From: Haloarcula rara
Lineage (GTDB): Archaea; Halobacteriota; Halobacteria; Halobacteriales; Haloarculaceae
Reading direction: 5' to 3'
NCBI RefSeq assembly: GCF_029338235.1
Contig: NZ_CP119785.1
Location: 2,728,001 to 2,792,000 of the forward strand
Length of the DNA: 64,000 nucleotides
Shown: piece by piece, positions 17,904 through 26,600 of the stretch
How positions within the stretch are numbered: the first letter of the stretch is position 1
Layout of the letters: the number at the start of each line of letters is the position of its first letter
Notes under the pieces: generated by a model
Seen by the model: the letters and a program-made list of their open reading frames with translations, nothing else
Told to the model about the DNA's origin: nothing
Database searches by the model: none
Position numbers and translations under genes: made by a program

Positions 17904-19634
17904 ATGGACGACGACTTACGCCAGCGTATCGAGGAGGCCGCCGAGACGAACGCCCTCCTCAACGCGGTCAAACACGACAGTGAGGCACAGGTCGGGGCTA
18001 TTATGGGGCCGCTGATGGGCGAGAACCCCGAGTTCCGGGAGTACGGCGACGAGATTCCCGGTATCATCGCACCCGTGGTCGAGCGGGTCAACGGAATGGA
18101 TAGCGAACAGCGCCGAGAGCGCATCGCGGAACTCGCCCCCGAGAAGTTAGACGAGATAGAGAGCGAGGACGAGGGCGACGACCACCCGTTGCCGGACCTC
18201 CCGAACGCCGAGGACGGCGAGGTGCGGATGCGCGTCGCTCCGAACCCCAACGGCCCGTGGCACATCGGTCACGCGCGGATGGCCGCCGTCATCGGCACGT
18301 ACAAGGACCGCTACGATGGGGAGTTCATCTGCCGGTTCGACGACACCGACCCCGAGACCAAGCGCCCGGACCTCGACGCCTACGACGCGATTCTCGACGC
18401 TATCGAGTATCTCGGCTTCGAGCCCGACGACGTGGTCAAAGCGAGCGACCGCGTCGATGTCTACTACGACCACGCCCGCGAACTCATCGAGCAGGGCGGG
18501 GCCTACACGTGTTCCTGTCCGCAGGGGGAGTTTTCCGACCTGAAGAACAGCGGCGAGGCGTGTCCCCACCGCGAGAAAGACACCGAGACCGTCGCCGAGG
18601 AGTTCGAAGCGATGGTCGACGGCGAGTACGAGAGCGGCGAGATGGTGCTGCGGGTCCGGACCGACATCACCCACAAGAACCCCGCGCTGCGTGACTTCGT
18701 TGCCTTTCGGATGATAGACACCCCTCACCCGCGCGAGGAGGCGGCACAGTACCGCTGCTGGCCGATGCTCGACTTCCAGAGCGGCGTCGACGACCACCTG
18801 CTCGGTATCACCCACATCATCCGCGGTATCGACCTGCAGGACTCCGCGAAGCGACAGGGCTTCGTCTACGACTACTTCGGCTGGGAGTACCCCGAGGTCG
18901 TCCACTGGGGCCACGTGCAGGTCGATGCCTACGACGTTTCGATGTCGACCTCGACCATCGGCGAGCTCATCGCCGAGGGCGAACTCGACGGCTGGGACGA
19001 CCCGCGCGCGCCGACGGTCGCCAGCCTCCGACGGCGCGGCATCCGGGGCGAGGCGCTCGTCGACGCGATGGTCGAACTCGGGACCTCCACCTCCGACGTC
19101 GACCTCGCGATATCGTCCGTGTACGCCAACAACCGCGAACTAATCGACGACGACACCGACCGCGCGTTCTTCGTCCGCGACGACGAGGCGTTCGGCGGGC
19201 TCGTCGAACGCCAGGTCGTCGGTGGTCCGGACGCCGGCCACCCGCCGCTGCATCCCGACTTCGAGGACCGAGGCCGGCGGGACATCCCCGTCGACCCCGG
19301 CGTCGTCGTCGAGGGCGACGACCTCCCCGACCACGGCGACCGCGTCTGGCTCAAGGGCTACGGCTGCGTGCGACACACCCGCGACGCGTTCGAGTACGTC
19401 GGTGACGACATCACGGCGGTCCGCGAGGAGGGTGTTGACGTGGTCCACTGGGCACCGGCCGACGGCCCCGAGCTCCGACTGCGAACGATGGACGGCGACG
19501 TGACCGGCGTCGCCGAGCCGGGCTATCTCGACTACGAGGCCGACGATATGCTCCAGTTCGAGCGAATCGGCTTCGCCCGCGTCGACCGTGTCGACCCCGA
19601 CGGCGAGTCGGTCGCCTACTTCGCGCATCCCTAG
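17904..19634 (+). CDS. gltX: Glutamyl-tRNA synthetase (archaeal type)
   Basis: 576-residue class I synthetase. A ~100-residue archaeal N-terminal helical region precedes the HIGH motif, seen literally in APNPNGPWHIGHARM. The KMSKS-equivalent is VSMSTSTIGE. A Cys-rich insert (YTCSCPQGE ... EACPHREKD) may bind zinc. The C-terminal beta-barrels are of the eukaryal/archaeal GluRS-GlnRS type. Haloarchaea form Gln-tRNA by transamidation, so this enzyme is probably non-discriminating (inference). Its TAG stop shares a CTAG with the convergent kinase gene. Confidence 0.95.
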   Translation: MDDDLRQRIEEAAETNALLNAVKHDSEAQVGAIMGPLMGENPEFREYGDEIPGIIAPVVERVNGMDSEQRRERIAELAPEKLDEIESEDEGDDHPLPDLPNAEDGEVRMRVAPNPNGPWHIGHARMAAVIGTYKDRYDGEFICRFDDTDPETKRPDLDAYDAILDAIEYLGFEPDDVVKASDRVDVYYDHARELIEQGGAYTCSCPQGEFSDLKNSGEACPHREKDTETVAEEFEAMVDGEYESGEMVLRVRTDITHKNPALRDFVAFRMIDTPHPREEAAQYRCWPMLDFQSGVDDHLLGITHIIRGIDLQDSAKRQGFVYDYFGWEYPEVVHWGHVQVDAYDVSMSTSTIGELIAEGELDGWDDPRAPTVASLRRRGIRGEALVDAMVELGTSTSDVDLAISSVYANNRELIDDDTDRAFFVRDDEAFGGLVERQVVGGPDAGHPPLHPDFEDRGRRDIPVDPGVVVEGDDLPDHGDRVWLKGYGCVRHTRDAFEYVGDDITAVREEGVDVVHWAPADGPELRLRTMDGDVTGVAEPGYLDYEADDMLQFERIGFARVDRVDPDGESVAYFAHP

Positions 19635-21991
19635 ACACTGAACTCGAACCGGGCACCACCGCTCTCACTCTCCGTGACGTCGACGTGCCAGCCGTGGGCG
19701 TCCGCGATGGTCTGGACGATTTCGAGCCCGAAGCCCGTCCCGTCCTCGGCAGTCGTAAAGCCTGATTCGAACACCATCTCGGCCGTCCCGTCCGGGATAC
19801 CCGTCCCGTCGTCGGCGACGTAGAACCCGTCGGGCAGCGCCCCGACGGTCACGGTCACGGGGTCGGCCTCTGTCCCGCCGCCGTGGGTTACCGCGTTGCT
19901 GAACAGGTTTTCCAGTAGCTCTACCGCGCGGTCGGGGTCACAGTCGAGGACCGGTGGGTCGGCCACCGCGAGTCTGCCGGCTCCGGTCGCGACGTTGCCC
20001 CAGGCCCGTTCGGCCAGTCGCTCTATCGACACGCGTTCGGTCTCGCCGATATCGCGACCCTGTCTGGCCAGCGTGAGCGTGTCCTCGATGAGCGCTTCCA
20101 TCCGGGTCAGTGCGCTCTCGGCGTCGTCGATATGGGACGTGACGTCGGCGTCGCCCGCCCGCGCCAGCTGGAGATGGCCGGTCGCGACCTGGAGTGGGTT
20201 CCGGAGGTCGTGGCTGACGAGGCTGGCGAACTCGTCTAACCGCTCGTTCTGTCGCTCGAGCCGGCGCTGTCTGGCCTTCTGTTCGGTGATGTCCGCGATG
20301 ATGGAGACGGTGCCGACGATGTCGCCGTCCGTGTCCCGTATCGGTGCGGCCGACACGCTGGTCGGTATCGTCCGCCCGTCCTTGCGCTGCAGTTCGGTCT
20401 CCCAGCCTGTGAGGTGTTTCCCGTCCTGTATCTGTTCGTGCTGGTCGAGTAATTCGTCGTAGTTGTCCTCGGGGAGAATCGGAAGCTGCTCGCCCCGGAC
20501 TTCGTCCGCCCTCCAGCCGAACAGCGACTCCGCGGCGGGGTTCCAGACATCGACGATGCCTGCCGTGTCGTGGGCGATGATGGCAAGCGGTGAGGCCTCG
20601 ACGAGCGTCTCCAGGCGCTCGGTCGTCTGTGCCAGTTCGGACTCGATGGCCTTCCGCTGGCTGATGTCTCTGATGATACCCACCCGTCCGACGTCGCCCT
20701 CGTGGAGTTCGACCGGCGCCAGGTCCAGTTCGCAGGGGACCTCGGTGCCCGAGTCCGTCCGTACCGTCGCCTCGGTGTGGTCACTGAACCCGCCGTCGGT
20801 GACCGTCGGCTCCGGCCCGAGGACCACTGATATCGGCTCGCCGACGAGGGCCTCGCCGTCGTACCCCACCAGCTCCGCGAACGGCTCGTTGTACCGGACG
20901 ATGCGGTCATCATCGTCGAGGACGTAGACCGGCTCGGTGACGGAGTCGAAGATGAGCTTGTACTGTTCGAGGCGCTGCTCGCGGTGTTTCCGGTCGGTGA
21001 CGTCCCGAAGCACGACCAGCGTGCCGACCTCGTCGTCGAAGCGGTCGGTAAAGGAAGTCGTCTCGACCTCCAGAAACCGTTCCTCGCCGTCGACCGTCAC
21101 CGACAGCTCCTCCCAGTCCCGGTGGCCGTCCTCACCGGCCTGTAACCGCTCCCAGTCTTCGATCACCGAGCCGATCGGCTGGCCGACGAGTTCCTCGTCT
21201 GCGAGCAGCGTTCTGGCGGCAGGGTTGACGTCGCTGACGCGGCCGTCGACGTCGAGAATCAGAGTCCCGTCGCCCATGGTCTCGACGACGGTCGAGTGAG
21301 CCGCCGGGACCGGGTCTAGCGTCTTGAACGTGTAGAGCCCGGCCGCCAGTGCCACGCCGGAGATACCCCAGGCGAAGATTGTCGCGTCCTCTGGGACCTG
21401 GAGGAAGTACCGCTGGGTGAGTGCGACGGTCCATGGGGCGAGTCCCGCAACGAGCACCGCCGCGGCCTGTGTCCGGTAGAGGTGACGCGACCGAACGAAC
21501 AGCTGGATGAGAACGGTGGTCCCGGCCAGGGCCGTCACGAGTATGGTCCCCATGTGTACGAGGAACAGTGGCGTTATCTGTGCCTCGGTGGCGTGGAGCA
21601 ACGAGCCCATCGTCCCGGCCGCCGGTAGTTCCAACAGCCGCATTCCGGGCAGCAGGAAGCCAACCGCGACGAGGAGCGGGTCGAGCGCGAGCAGTCCAAC
21701 GATGCGCCGTGTCAGCGACCGGTCGAAGTTCGCAAACTGGAGCGCGGCGTAGAGCCACGAGATAGCGACGACGCCCTGTGCGACCGTCGCGACCTGCCAG
21801 TAGAGCACCTGCGACGACAGCGACGTCGCGGCGACGTCTCGGGCGTACGTGAACGCGCCGACCGCAAGCGCCACGTGGAACAACACCAGAGGCGTTCCAC
21901 CGGGGCTGTCACGCCGGCGCCACGCCAGCGCGACGAACAGTGTCGAGACGCCGGCGAGAAAATACAGGGCCAGAACGAACCGCTCGTACAT
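19631..21991 (-). CDS. Membrane sensor histidine kinase with 7TM region and three PAS domains
   Basis: 786 residues. About seven hydrophobic segments (1-225) match the N-terminal 7TM sensor region common in haloarchaeal kinases. PAS units follow at about 235-340, 345-450 and 460-575. The HisKA box has the phospho-acceptor His in LVSHDLRNPLQVA (about 594). The ATPase shows N-box ENLFSNAVTHGGG, G1 VADDGTGIPDG and G2 EDGTGFGLEIV. The ATG at 21991 is preferred over the TTG just before it. No response regulator is adjacent, so it is an orphan. Its signal is unknown. Convergent with gltX. Confidence 0.92.
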   Translation of the reverse strand: MYERFVLALYFLAGVSTLFVALAWRRRDSPGGTPLVLFHVALAVGAFTYARDVAATSLSSQVLYWQVATVAQGVVAISWLYAALQFANFDRSLTRRIVGLLALDPLLVAVGFLLPGMRLLELPAAGTMGSLLHATEAQITPLFLVHMGTILVTALAGTTVLIQLFVRSRHLYRTQAAAVLVAGLAPWTVALTQRYFLQVPEDATIFAWGISGVALAAGLYTFKTLDPVPAAHSTVVETMGDGTLILDVDGRVSDVNPAARTLLADEELVGQPIGSVIEDWERLQAGEDGHRDWEELSVTVDGEERFLEVETTSFTDRFDDEVGTLVVLRDVTDRKHREQRLEQYKLIFDSVTEPVYVLDDDDRIVRYNEPFAELVGYDGEALVGEPISVVLGPEPTVTDGGFSDHTEATVRTDSGTEVPCELDLAPVELHEGDVGRVGIIRDISQRKAIESELAQTTERLETLVEASPLAIIAHDTAGIVDVWNPAAESLFGWRADEVRGEQLPILPEDNYDELLDQHEQIQDGKHLTGWETELQRKDGRTIPTSVSAAPIRDTDGDIVGTVSIIADITEQKARQRRLERQNERLDEFASLVSHDLRNPLQVATGHLQLARAGDADVTSHIDDAESALTRMEALIEDTLTLARQGRDIGETERVSIERLAERAWGNVATGAGRLAVADPPVLDCDPDRAVELLENLFSNAVTHGGGTEADPVTVTVGALPDGFYVADDGTGIPDGTAEMVFESGFTTAEDGTGFGLEIVQTIADAHGWHVDVTESESGGARFEFSV

Positions 21992-22160
21992 CAATTCCCT
22001 AAATATGGGCTATTTCTCTCCTTTGTTCTATCGATACGCCGTGGGCGGTCGTCAAGCACTATGCAACGTGATATCGGCTGGCAGCTGCCCGGTCGATTGT
22101 TGCAAAACCCTATGATAGCGGCCGTTCCTGAGGGATGTCGAACAGTAGCATAGTTCGTGG

Positions 22161-22169
22161 TATTTATTA
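22161..22169 (+). promoter_or_regulatory. TATA box of the Hsp20 gene
   Basis: TATTTATTA lies 50 bases before the ATG at 22211. That leaves a short leader of about 20-25 bases carrying a Shine-Dalgarno-like GAGGTGA just before the start, unlike the leaderless genes around it. Confidence 0.5.
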
Positions 22170-22210
22170 CGAACCGCTAGCAAATCTCGAACATAACAGA
22201 GGTGACAGCA

Positions 22211-22582
22211 ATGGCGCTTCCCACGACCACACCGAGTTCGTGGATGCGAGAACTCGACCTTCCGGGACAATTCTTCGAGACAGGTGCGGACGACTACGAA
22301 CTGTACGAGGAAGACGGTGAGTTCGTACTGAGCGTCGAGCTCCCCGGGTTCGACGTTGCGGACATCGACGTCACGTGGGACGACGGCATGCTGAACATCG
22401 CCGCGAAGACCGAGGACGCCCAGCGGAACCAGCGCCGCACCTACCACCGGCGCTTCCGGTTCCCCAAGCGCGTCGACGACGAGGCAATCGGCGCTCGGTA
22501 CCGCAACGGCATCCTCGAAGTCAGGCTCCCGGTCACACAGGGGGCCACGGCCCGGGGCAAGCCCATCGAAATCGAGGGGTGA
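22211..22582 (+). CDS. Hsp20/alpha-crystallin small heat-shock protein
   Basis: 123-residue ATP-independent chaperone. The alpha-crystallin domain spans about residues 30-120, with YELYEEDGEFVLSVELPGFD at its start, WDDGMLNIAAKTE in the middle and the conserved YRNGILEVRLPV near its end. The start ATG is chosen because GAGGTGA precedes it. The next gene's start would overlap its stop if the upstream GTG were used, but a separate promoter is more likely. Confidence 0.9.
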   Translation: MALPTTTPSSWMRELDLPGQFFETGADDYELYEEDGEFVLSVELPGFDVADIDVTWDDGMLNIAAKTEDAQRNQRRTYHRRFRFPKRVDDEAIGARYRNGILEVRLPVTQGATARGKPIEIEG

Positions 22583-22644
22583 CGCCCCGCGCCGTCGCGA
22601 CCGATTTGTTGCTTTCGGACGAGTCGACTGTCGCTCTCAACGCG

Positions 22645-22653
22645 TTTTTATTT
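22645..22653 (+). promoter_or_regulatory. TATA box of the alpha/beta hydrolase gene
   Basis: TTTTTATTT begins exactly 30 bases before GTG 22675. This decides the start of the hydrolase as GTG 22675 with a leaderless transcript, rather than the GTG at 22579 overlapping the Hsp20 stop. Confidence 0.55.
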
Positions 22654-22674
22654 CGGCCGACCGGACTGGCGACC

Positions 22675-23499
22675 GTGAACACACCCGAGGAGACGACGGT
22701 CACCGTCAGGCGAGACGTCCCCTTCCACGCGGTCGACGGTGAGACCCTCCGACTGGACGTGTACGAATCCACGGCGAGCGCCGCACCGAAACCCGCTGCC
22801 GTGCTGGTCCGGGGCGGCGGATTCACGGTCGGGGACAAGGGCGAGTTCGCCCGCCACGCCATCGACCTCGCCGAAGCCGGCTATCTCGTCGTCGAACCCC
22901 AGTACCGACTCGCGCCCGAGCACACGTTCCCCGCGGCGCTGGTCGACGTGAAGGCTGCTATCGAGTGGTGTCGCACCGAGTGCGAGCAGGTGGACCCACA
23001 GCGCGTCGCCGCCGTGGGTCACTCCGCCGGCGCGAACCTGGTGGTGCTCGCAGCGGCGACGGCCGACGACCCGGCGCTCGAACCCGAGATGTACCCCGGC
23101 GCGTCGTCGGCACTTTCGGCGGTGGTGGGCTACAGCGGTATCTACGATTTCCGCATGGGACTGGACGACCGCCGGGAGACGTACCTGGGCGGCTCACCGG
23201 AAGAACTCCCGGCAGCCTACGACCTCGCCTCGCCGGTCGAGCAGGCCGACATGTCGATGCCGCCCACACTCCTGCTCCACGGCGAGGACGACCGCGTGGT
23301 CGACCCACAGCAGTCGGCGATACTGGCCGAGACGCTCGATCCGCTGACCACGGTCGACCATCGCGTGGTTCCCGGCGGTCACGGCTTCCCCTTCGACGGG
23401 GCTCACTACGAGTCGACATACGACCGCACCGCGGAGTTCCTGAAAACACAACTGGAGACTCCCGAGCCCGGTGTTCGAGACAACCCGGACGGGTACTGA
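22675..23499 (+). CDS. Alpha/beta hydrolase (carboxylesterase/lipase-like)
   Basis: 274 residues from GTG 22675. The nucleophile elbow is GHSAGANLVVL with the serine at about 123. The oxyanion region is RGGGFTVGDKGEFARHA, a variant of the HGGG motif of hormone-sensitive-lipase-type esterases, with R in place of H. Catalytic Asp probably lies in HGEDDRVVDPQQ and His in VPGGHGFPFDG. Substrate unknown; no secretion signal, so cytoplasmic. Confidence 0.88.
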   Translation: MNTPEETTVTVRRDVPFHAVDGETLRLDVYESTASAAPKPAAVLVRGGGFTVGDKGEFARHAIDLAEAGYLVVEPQYRLAPEHTFPAALVDVKAAIEWCRTECEQVDPQRVAAVGHSAGANLVVLAAATADDPALEPEMYPGASSALSAVVGYSGIYDFRMGLDDRRETYLGGSPEELPAAYDLASPVEQADMSMPPTLLLHGEDDRVVDPQQSAILAETLDPLTTVDHRVVPGGHGFPFDGAHYESTYDRTAEFLKTQLETPEPGVRDNPDGY

Positions 23500-23652
23500 C
23501 GGATATTTCGACGTCCGCCACGACGTAGCATCACTGTGGACTGTCTCCGTCGCCCGTTACTCGAACGCGCGAAGCGCGCTTTTGAGGCTCAAAAACACCA
23601 TACTGGCAGCCGTCTCGAAGGCGCATACTCGCCGTCCTAGCCAGGCGTTCGC

Positions 23653-24903
23653 TTATTCGATAGCGTGGATATCCCCTCTCCAGGTACTGGCGTATATGGT
23701 GCCATCGACGATAGCTACCGGTTCACCCGGGTCGGCGTCGATGTCGTACTCCCATTGCTCGCTCCCGTCCGCTGGGTCGAGTGCTACGAACCCATCGAAG
23801 TCTCCGCCGAGATACAGACTATCGTCGGCAACTGTTGGGGAGTATTTCGATGTCCCCGCGTCGACCTCCCACTCGATGGTGCCGTCGTCTTGGGCTAGCG
23901 AGAACACGCGACCGTCCGCACCGGCGGCGTAGACGGAGTCGTCGTCGACGGCCGGCTGTCGAGTCTCGGTATCGACCTCGGTCCGCCAGAGTCGGGAGCC
24001 GTCGCTGGCGTCGATAGCGTATATCGCCGCTCCACCGTCACCATCATACGGCTTCAGACCGCCGGCGTACAGCGCTCCGTCGTGATACACCGGTCGCTGC
24101 AGTAATGCGGTGTCATTTTCCATGAAGGACCTGAAATCCTCGACCCATTCCTCGGAGCCATCGTCGCTGTTGAGGGCGTATAGGAGGGCCTCGTCTTCGA
24201 AGTAGACCGTTCCATCAGTGACGATTGGCGCCGAGATAGTCCCAGTCAGGTCCTTGTATTCCCAGCGAACGTCTCCGTTCGAGACGTTGAGCGCGAGCAA
24301 CTTTCCTTTCGCGTCCCCCCGATAGCTCTGGCCGACATACACCGTGTCATCGACTACAGCGACGCCGCACGATGTCTCGAGACTGGTCGTCCCACTGTCG
24401 TGTGTCCATAGTTCCGTTCCATCGGCAGCGTCGATAGCATGGACGACACCGACGTTGTCACCGGCGAATACGGTGCCGTCTGCGACCGCTGGCTCTCCCG
24501 GGAAGTCGCCGGGGTCGATATCGTACGTCCATAGTTCGGACCCATCCTCGGCGGATATTCCATACACCGTTCCGCTATCCCGTGAGGTCTGGTAGATGGC
24601 GCCATCTGCGACGATGGGGCTGTTGTAGAAAGTGGGCTCGAACTTGACGCTCCATTGCTCGGTCGGGTCGTCCGGGCCGGACTCCTCGGACAGATACCCG
24701 TTCCGCTCGGGCTTGCCCCCGAACATGGGATAGGAACCGCTCATGCCACTGTTCGATGTGCTTCCGGACCCGTCGCTCGGACTGTCAGTTCCGTCTTCTG
24801 TTCCGCCTCCCGTTCCGTCTTCACCACCACAGCCAGCGAATGCAGCGACGCTGCCCGTAAGTACTGTGCTTAGAAACGCGCGACGACCCGTTCGTGAATT
24901 CAT
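23653..24903 (-). CDS. PQQ-like beta-propeller lipoprotein, copy 1 of a tandem pair
   Basis: 416 residues. The signal MNSRTGRRAFLSTVLTGSVA has an RR pair and is followed by the lipobox FAGC, then a low-complexity Gly/Asp/Ser linker. Blades repeat units such as SPIVADGAIYQTS, EPAVADGTVFAGD and QPAVDDDSVYAAG. The start is set by TTTAAAT 29 bases upstream. It is strikingly similar to the next gene at both ends but diverges in the middle blades. Likely cell-surface, ligand unknown; no dehydrogenase residues could be assigned. Confidence 0.85.
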   Translation of the reverse strand: MNSRTGRRAFLSTVLTGSVAAFAGCGGEDGTGGGTEDGTDSPSDGSGSTSNSGMSGSYPMFGGKPERNGYLSEESGPDDPTEQWSVKFEPTFYNSPIVADGAIYQTSRDSGTVYGISAEDGSELWTYDIDPGDFPGEPAVADGTVFAGDNVGVVHAIDAADGTELWTHDSGTTSLETSCGVAVVDDTVYVGQSYRGDAKGKLLALNVSNGDVRWEYKDLTGTISAPIVTDGTVYFEDEALLYALNSDDGSEEWVEDFRSFMENDTALLQRPVYHDGALYAGGLKPYDGDGGAAIYAIDASDGSRLWRTEVDTETRQPAVDDDSVYAAGADGRVFSLAQDDGTIEWEVDAGTSKYSPTVADDSLYLGGDFDGFVALDPADGSEQWEYDIDADPGEPVAIVDGTIYASTWRGDIHAIE

Positions 24904-24925
24904 AATCATAGGTATCGAGACGATC

Positions 24926-24932
24926 ATTTAAA
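24926..24932 (-). promoter_or_regulatory. TATA box of propeller copy 1
   Basis: On the minus strand TTTAAATGATC begins 29 bases before the ATG at 24903. Copy 2 has TTTAAATGGTG at the same 29-base distance, so the promoter was duplicated with the gene. Confidence 0.55.
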
Positions 24933-25061
24933 AATAGTGATTATACCGTTAATCTAAACTCTCTAACCCTGGTTAATTCCATATAGAACGCTCACCATCC
25001 AGGACGAGTGCGGCTGTCACCGAGAGGCGTTCCGTCAATATGGGCTTATTCTACGTATCAG

Positions 25062-26324
25062 TCACTCGATTCTGTGTACAGTTCCTCGATACGTGCTGGC
25101 GTAGATAGTTCCGTCGACTACTGCAACCGGTTCACCCGGGTGACCATTAGTGTCGAACCGCCACTGCTCGCTGCCGTCAGTCGGGTCGAGCGACACCACC
25201 GTATTGTCATCGCCGCTGACGTAAAGCGCTTCATCCGTGAGCGTGGGAGAGAAGCGTTCGGTGTTCGCGTCGACCTCCCACTCGATGGTCCCGTCGTCCG
25301 CGGCCAGTGAGAAAACCTGCCCCTCTGCACCGCTAATGTAGACGGAGTCACCGTCGACAGCGGGTTGCCGAGTGTCGGTGTCGACCTCGGTCCGCCAGAT
25401 TCGAGAGCCGTCGCTCGCGTCGATTGCGAATACGGCACCAGCCCCGTTCCCGTCGTACGGTCCGAGGCCGCCTGCATACAGTGTACCATCGTGATAGACG
25501 GGTCGTTGGAGTAGCGTGGTATCCGATTCTAGATAGGTCAAGATCTCTTTGGACCATTCTTCGGAGCCATCGTCGGTGTTTACGGCGAAGAGGGTACCTT
25601 CGTCTTCGAAATAGACGGTTCCGTCAGCGACCACTGGTGCGGACATAATTCCGATCGCTTCCTGGTGTTCCCAGCGGATATCTCCGTTCGAGACGTCGAG
25701 TGCGACCAGTTTCCCGTTTGCCCCACCTTGATTGGTCTTGGCTACGTACAGTGTCTCATCGGCTACAGCAGGGCCTCTCAACGTTTCGAAATTACTATTG
25801 CCTGTGTCGTAGACCCACTCTCGCTTGCCAGTAGCTGCGTCGATGGCGTGAACCTTTCCGACTTTTCCTCCGACGAACACTCTCCCGTCAGCAACAGCCG
25901 GTTCTGCTGGGATCTCTGTACTCTCGAGATCGTAGGTCCACAGTTCGGAGCCATCCTCGGCCGATATCGCATACAGCGTTTCGCTGTCACGGGACGTCTG
26001 GTAGATGGCGCCGTCTGCGACGATAGGACTGTTGTAGAAACTGGGCTCGAACTCGACGCTCCACTGTTCGGTCGGTTCGTCTGGCCCGGACTCCTCGGAC
26101 AGATACCCGTTCCGCTCGGGCTTGCCCCCGAACATGGGATAGGAGCCGTCCATGCCACTGCTCGATGCGTTTCCGGACCCGTCGCTCGGACTGTCAGTTC
26201 CGTCTTCTGTTCCGTCTTCTGTTCCGTTTCCTGTTCCGTCTTCACCACCACAGCCAGCGAGTGCAGCGACGCTGCCCGTAAGTACTGTGCTTAGAAACGC
26301 GCGACGACCCGTTTGTCGACCCAT
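25062..26324 (-). CDS. PQQ-like beta-propeller lipoprotein, copy 2 of a tandem pair
   Basis: 420 residues. Signal MGRQTGRRAFLSTVLTGSVA plus lipobox LAGC. The linker contains GTEDGTEDGT, one more copy of the short unit than copy 1. The body has the same blade pattern (SPIVADGAIYQTSRDS shared exactly with copy 1, EPAVADGRVFVGG, QPAVDGDSVYISG). Start set by TTTAAAT 29 bases upstream. Each copy has its own promoter, with about 160 bases between them. Function unknown. Confidence 0.85.
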   Translation of the reverse strand: MGRQTGRRAFLSTVLTGSVAALAGCGGEDGTGNGTEDGTEDGTDSPSDGSGNASSSGMDGSYPMFGGKPERNGYLSEESGPDEPTEQWSVEFEPSFYNSPIVADGAIYQTSRDSETLYAISAEDGSELWTYDLESTEIPAEPAVADGRVFVGGKVGKVHAIDAATGKREWVYDTGNSNFETLRGPAVADETLYVAKTNQGGANGKLVALDVSNGDIRWEHQEAIGIMSAPVVADGTVYFEDEGTLFAVNTDDGSEEWSKEILTYLESDTTLLQRPVYHDGTLYAGGLGPYDGNGAGAVFAIDASDGSRIWRTEVDTDTRQPAVDGDSVYISGAEGQVFSLAADDGTIEWEVDANTERFSPTLTDEALYVSGDDNTVVSLDPTDGSEQWRFDTNGHPGEPVAVVDGTIYASTYRGTVHRIE

Positions 26325-26346
26325 GCGCGTGAATACTCTGGTCACC

Positions 26347-26353
26347 ATTTAAA
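26347..26353 (-). promoter_or_regulatory. TATA box of propeller copy 2
   Basis: Minus-strand TTTAAATGGTG, 29 bases upstream of ATG 26324, matching the arrangement of copy 1. Confidence 0.55.
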
Positions 26354-26545
26354 AGTTTACATCGACACGACCAAATATAATCGAGGTCCCCGGAGATATT
26401 TATGAAAATATTAGCATACTGGAGATGCTGAACATACGTCAATATACATCAGCTGAAAGCTGGTGAACGGTTCGACCCCGGAGTGTCGAATCGGGTCGAG
26501 AGTAAATTATCGGGGGCGTTAGACGGATTACGGTAATCTCGTACC

Positions 26546-26576
26546 GGTATCGCCGACCTCCTGGTCGGTCGATACC
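26546..26576 (-). terminator. Hairpin after the pilus-like operon
   Basis: Arms GGTATCG (26546-26552) and CGATACC (26570-26576) pair, and inside them CCGACC pairs with GGTCGG, closing on a 4-base loop with a single-base bulge. It lies 25 bases beyond the stop of the last gene of the minus-strand operon, in a 277-base gap that otherwise holds only AT-rich sequence and the propeller copy 2 promoter. A role in termination or 3'-end protection is inferred. Confidence 0.4.
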
Positions 26577-26600
26577 CGATCCACGGCACGGCGACCCGTA

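Noticed and set aside
19631..22582. Two-component system formed by the histidine kinase with an adjacent regulator
   Set aside because: No receiver-domain protein lies within the window near the kinase.
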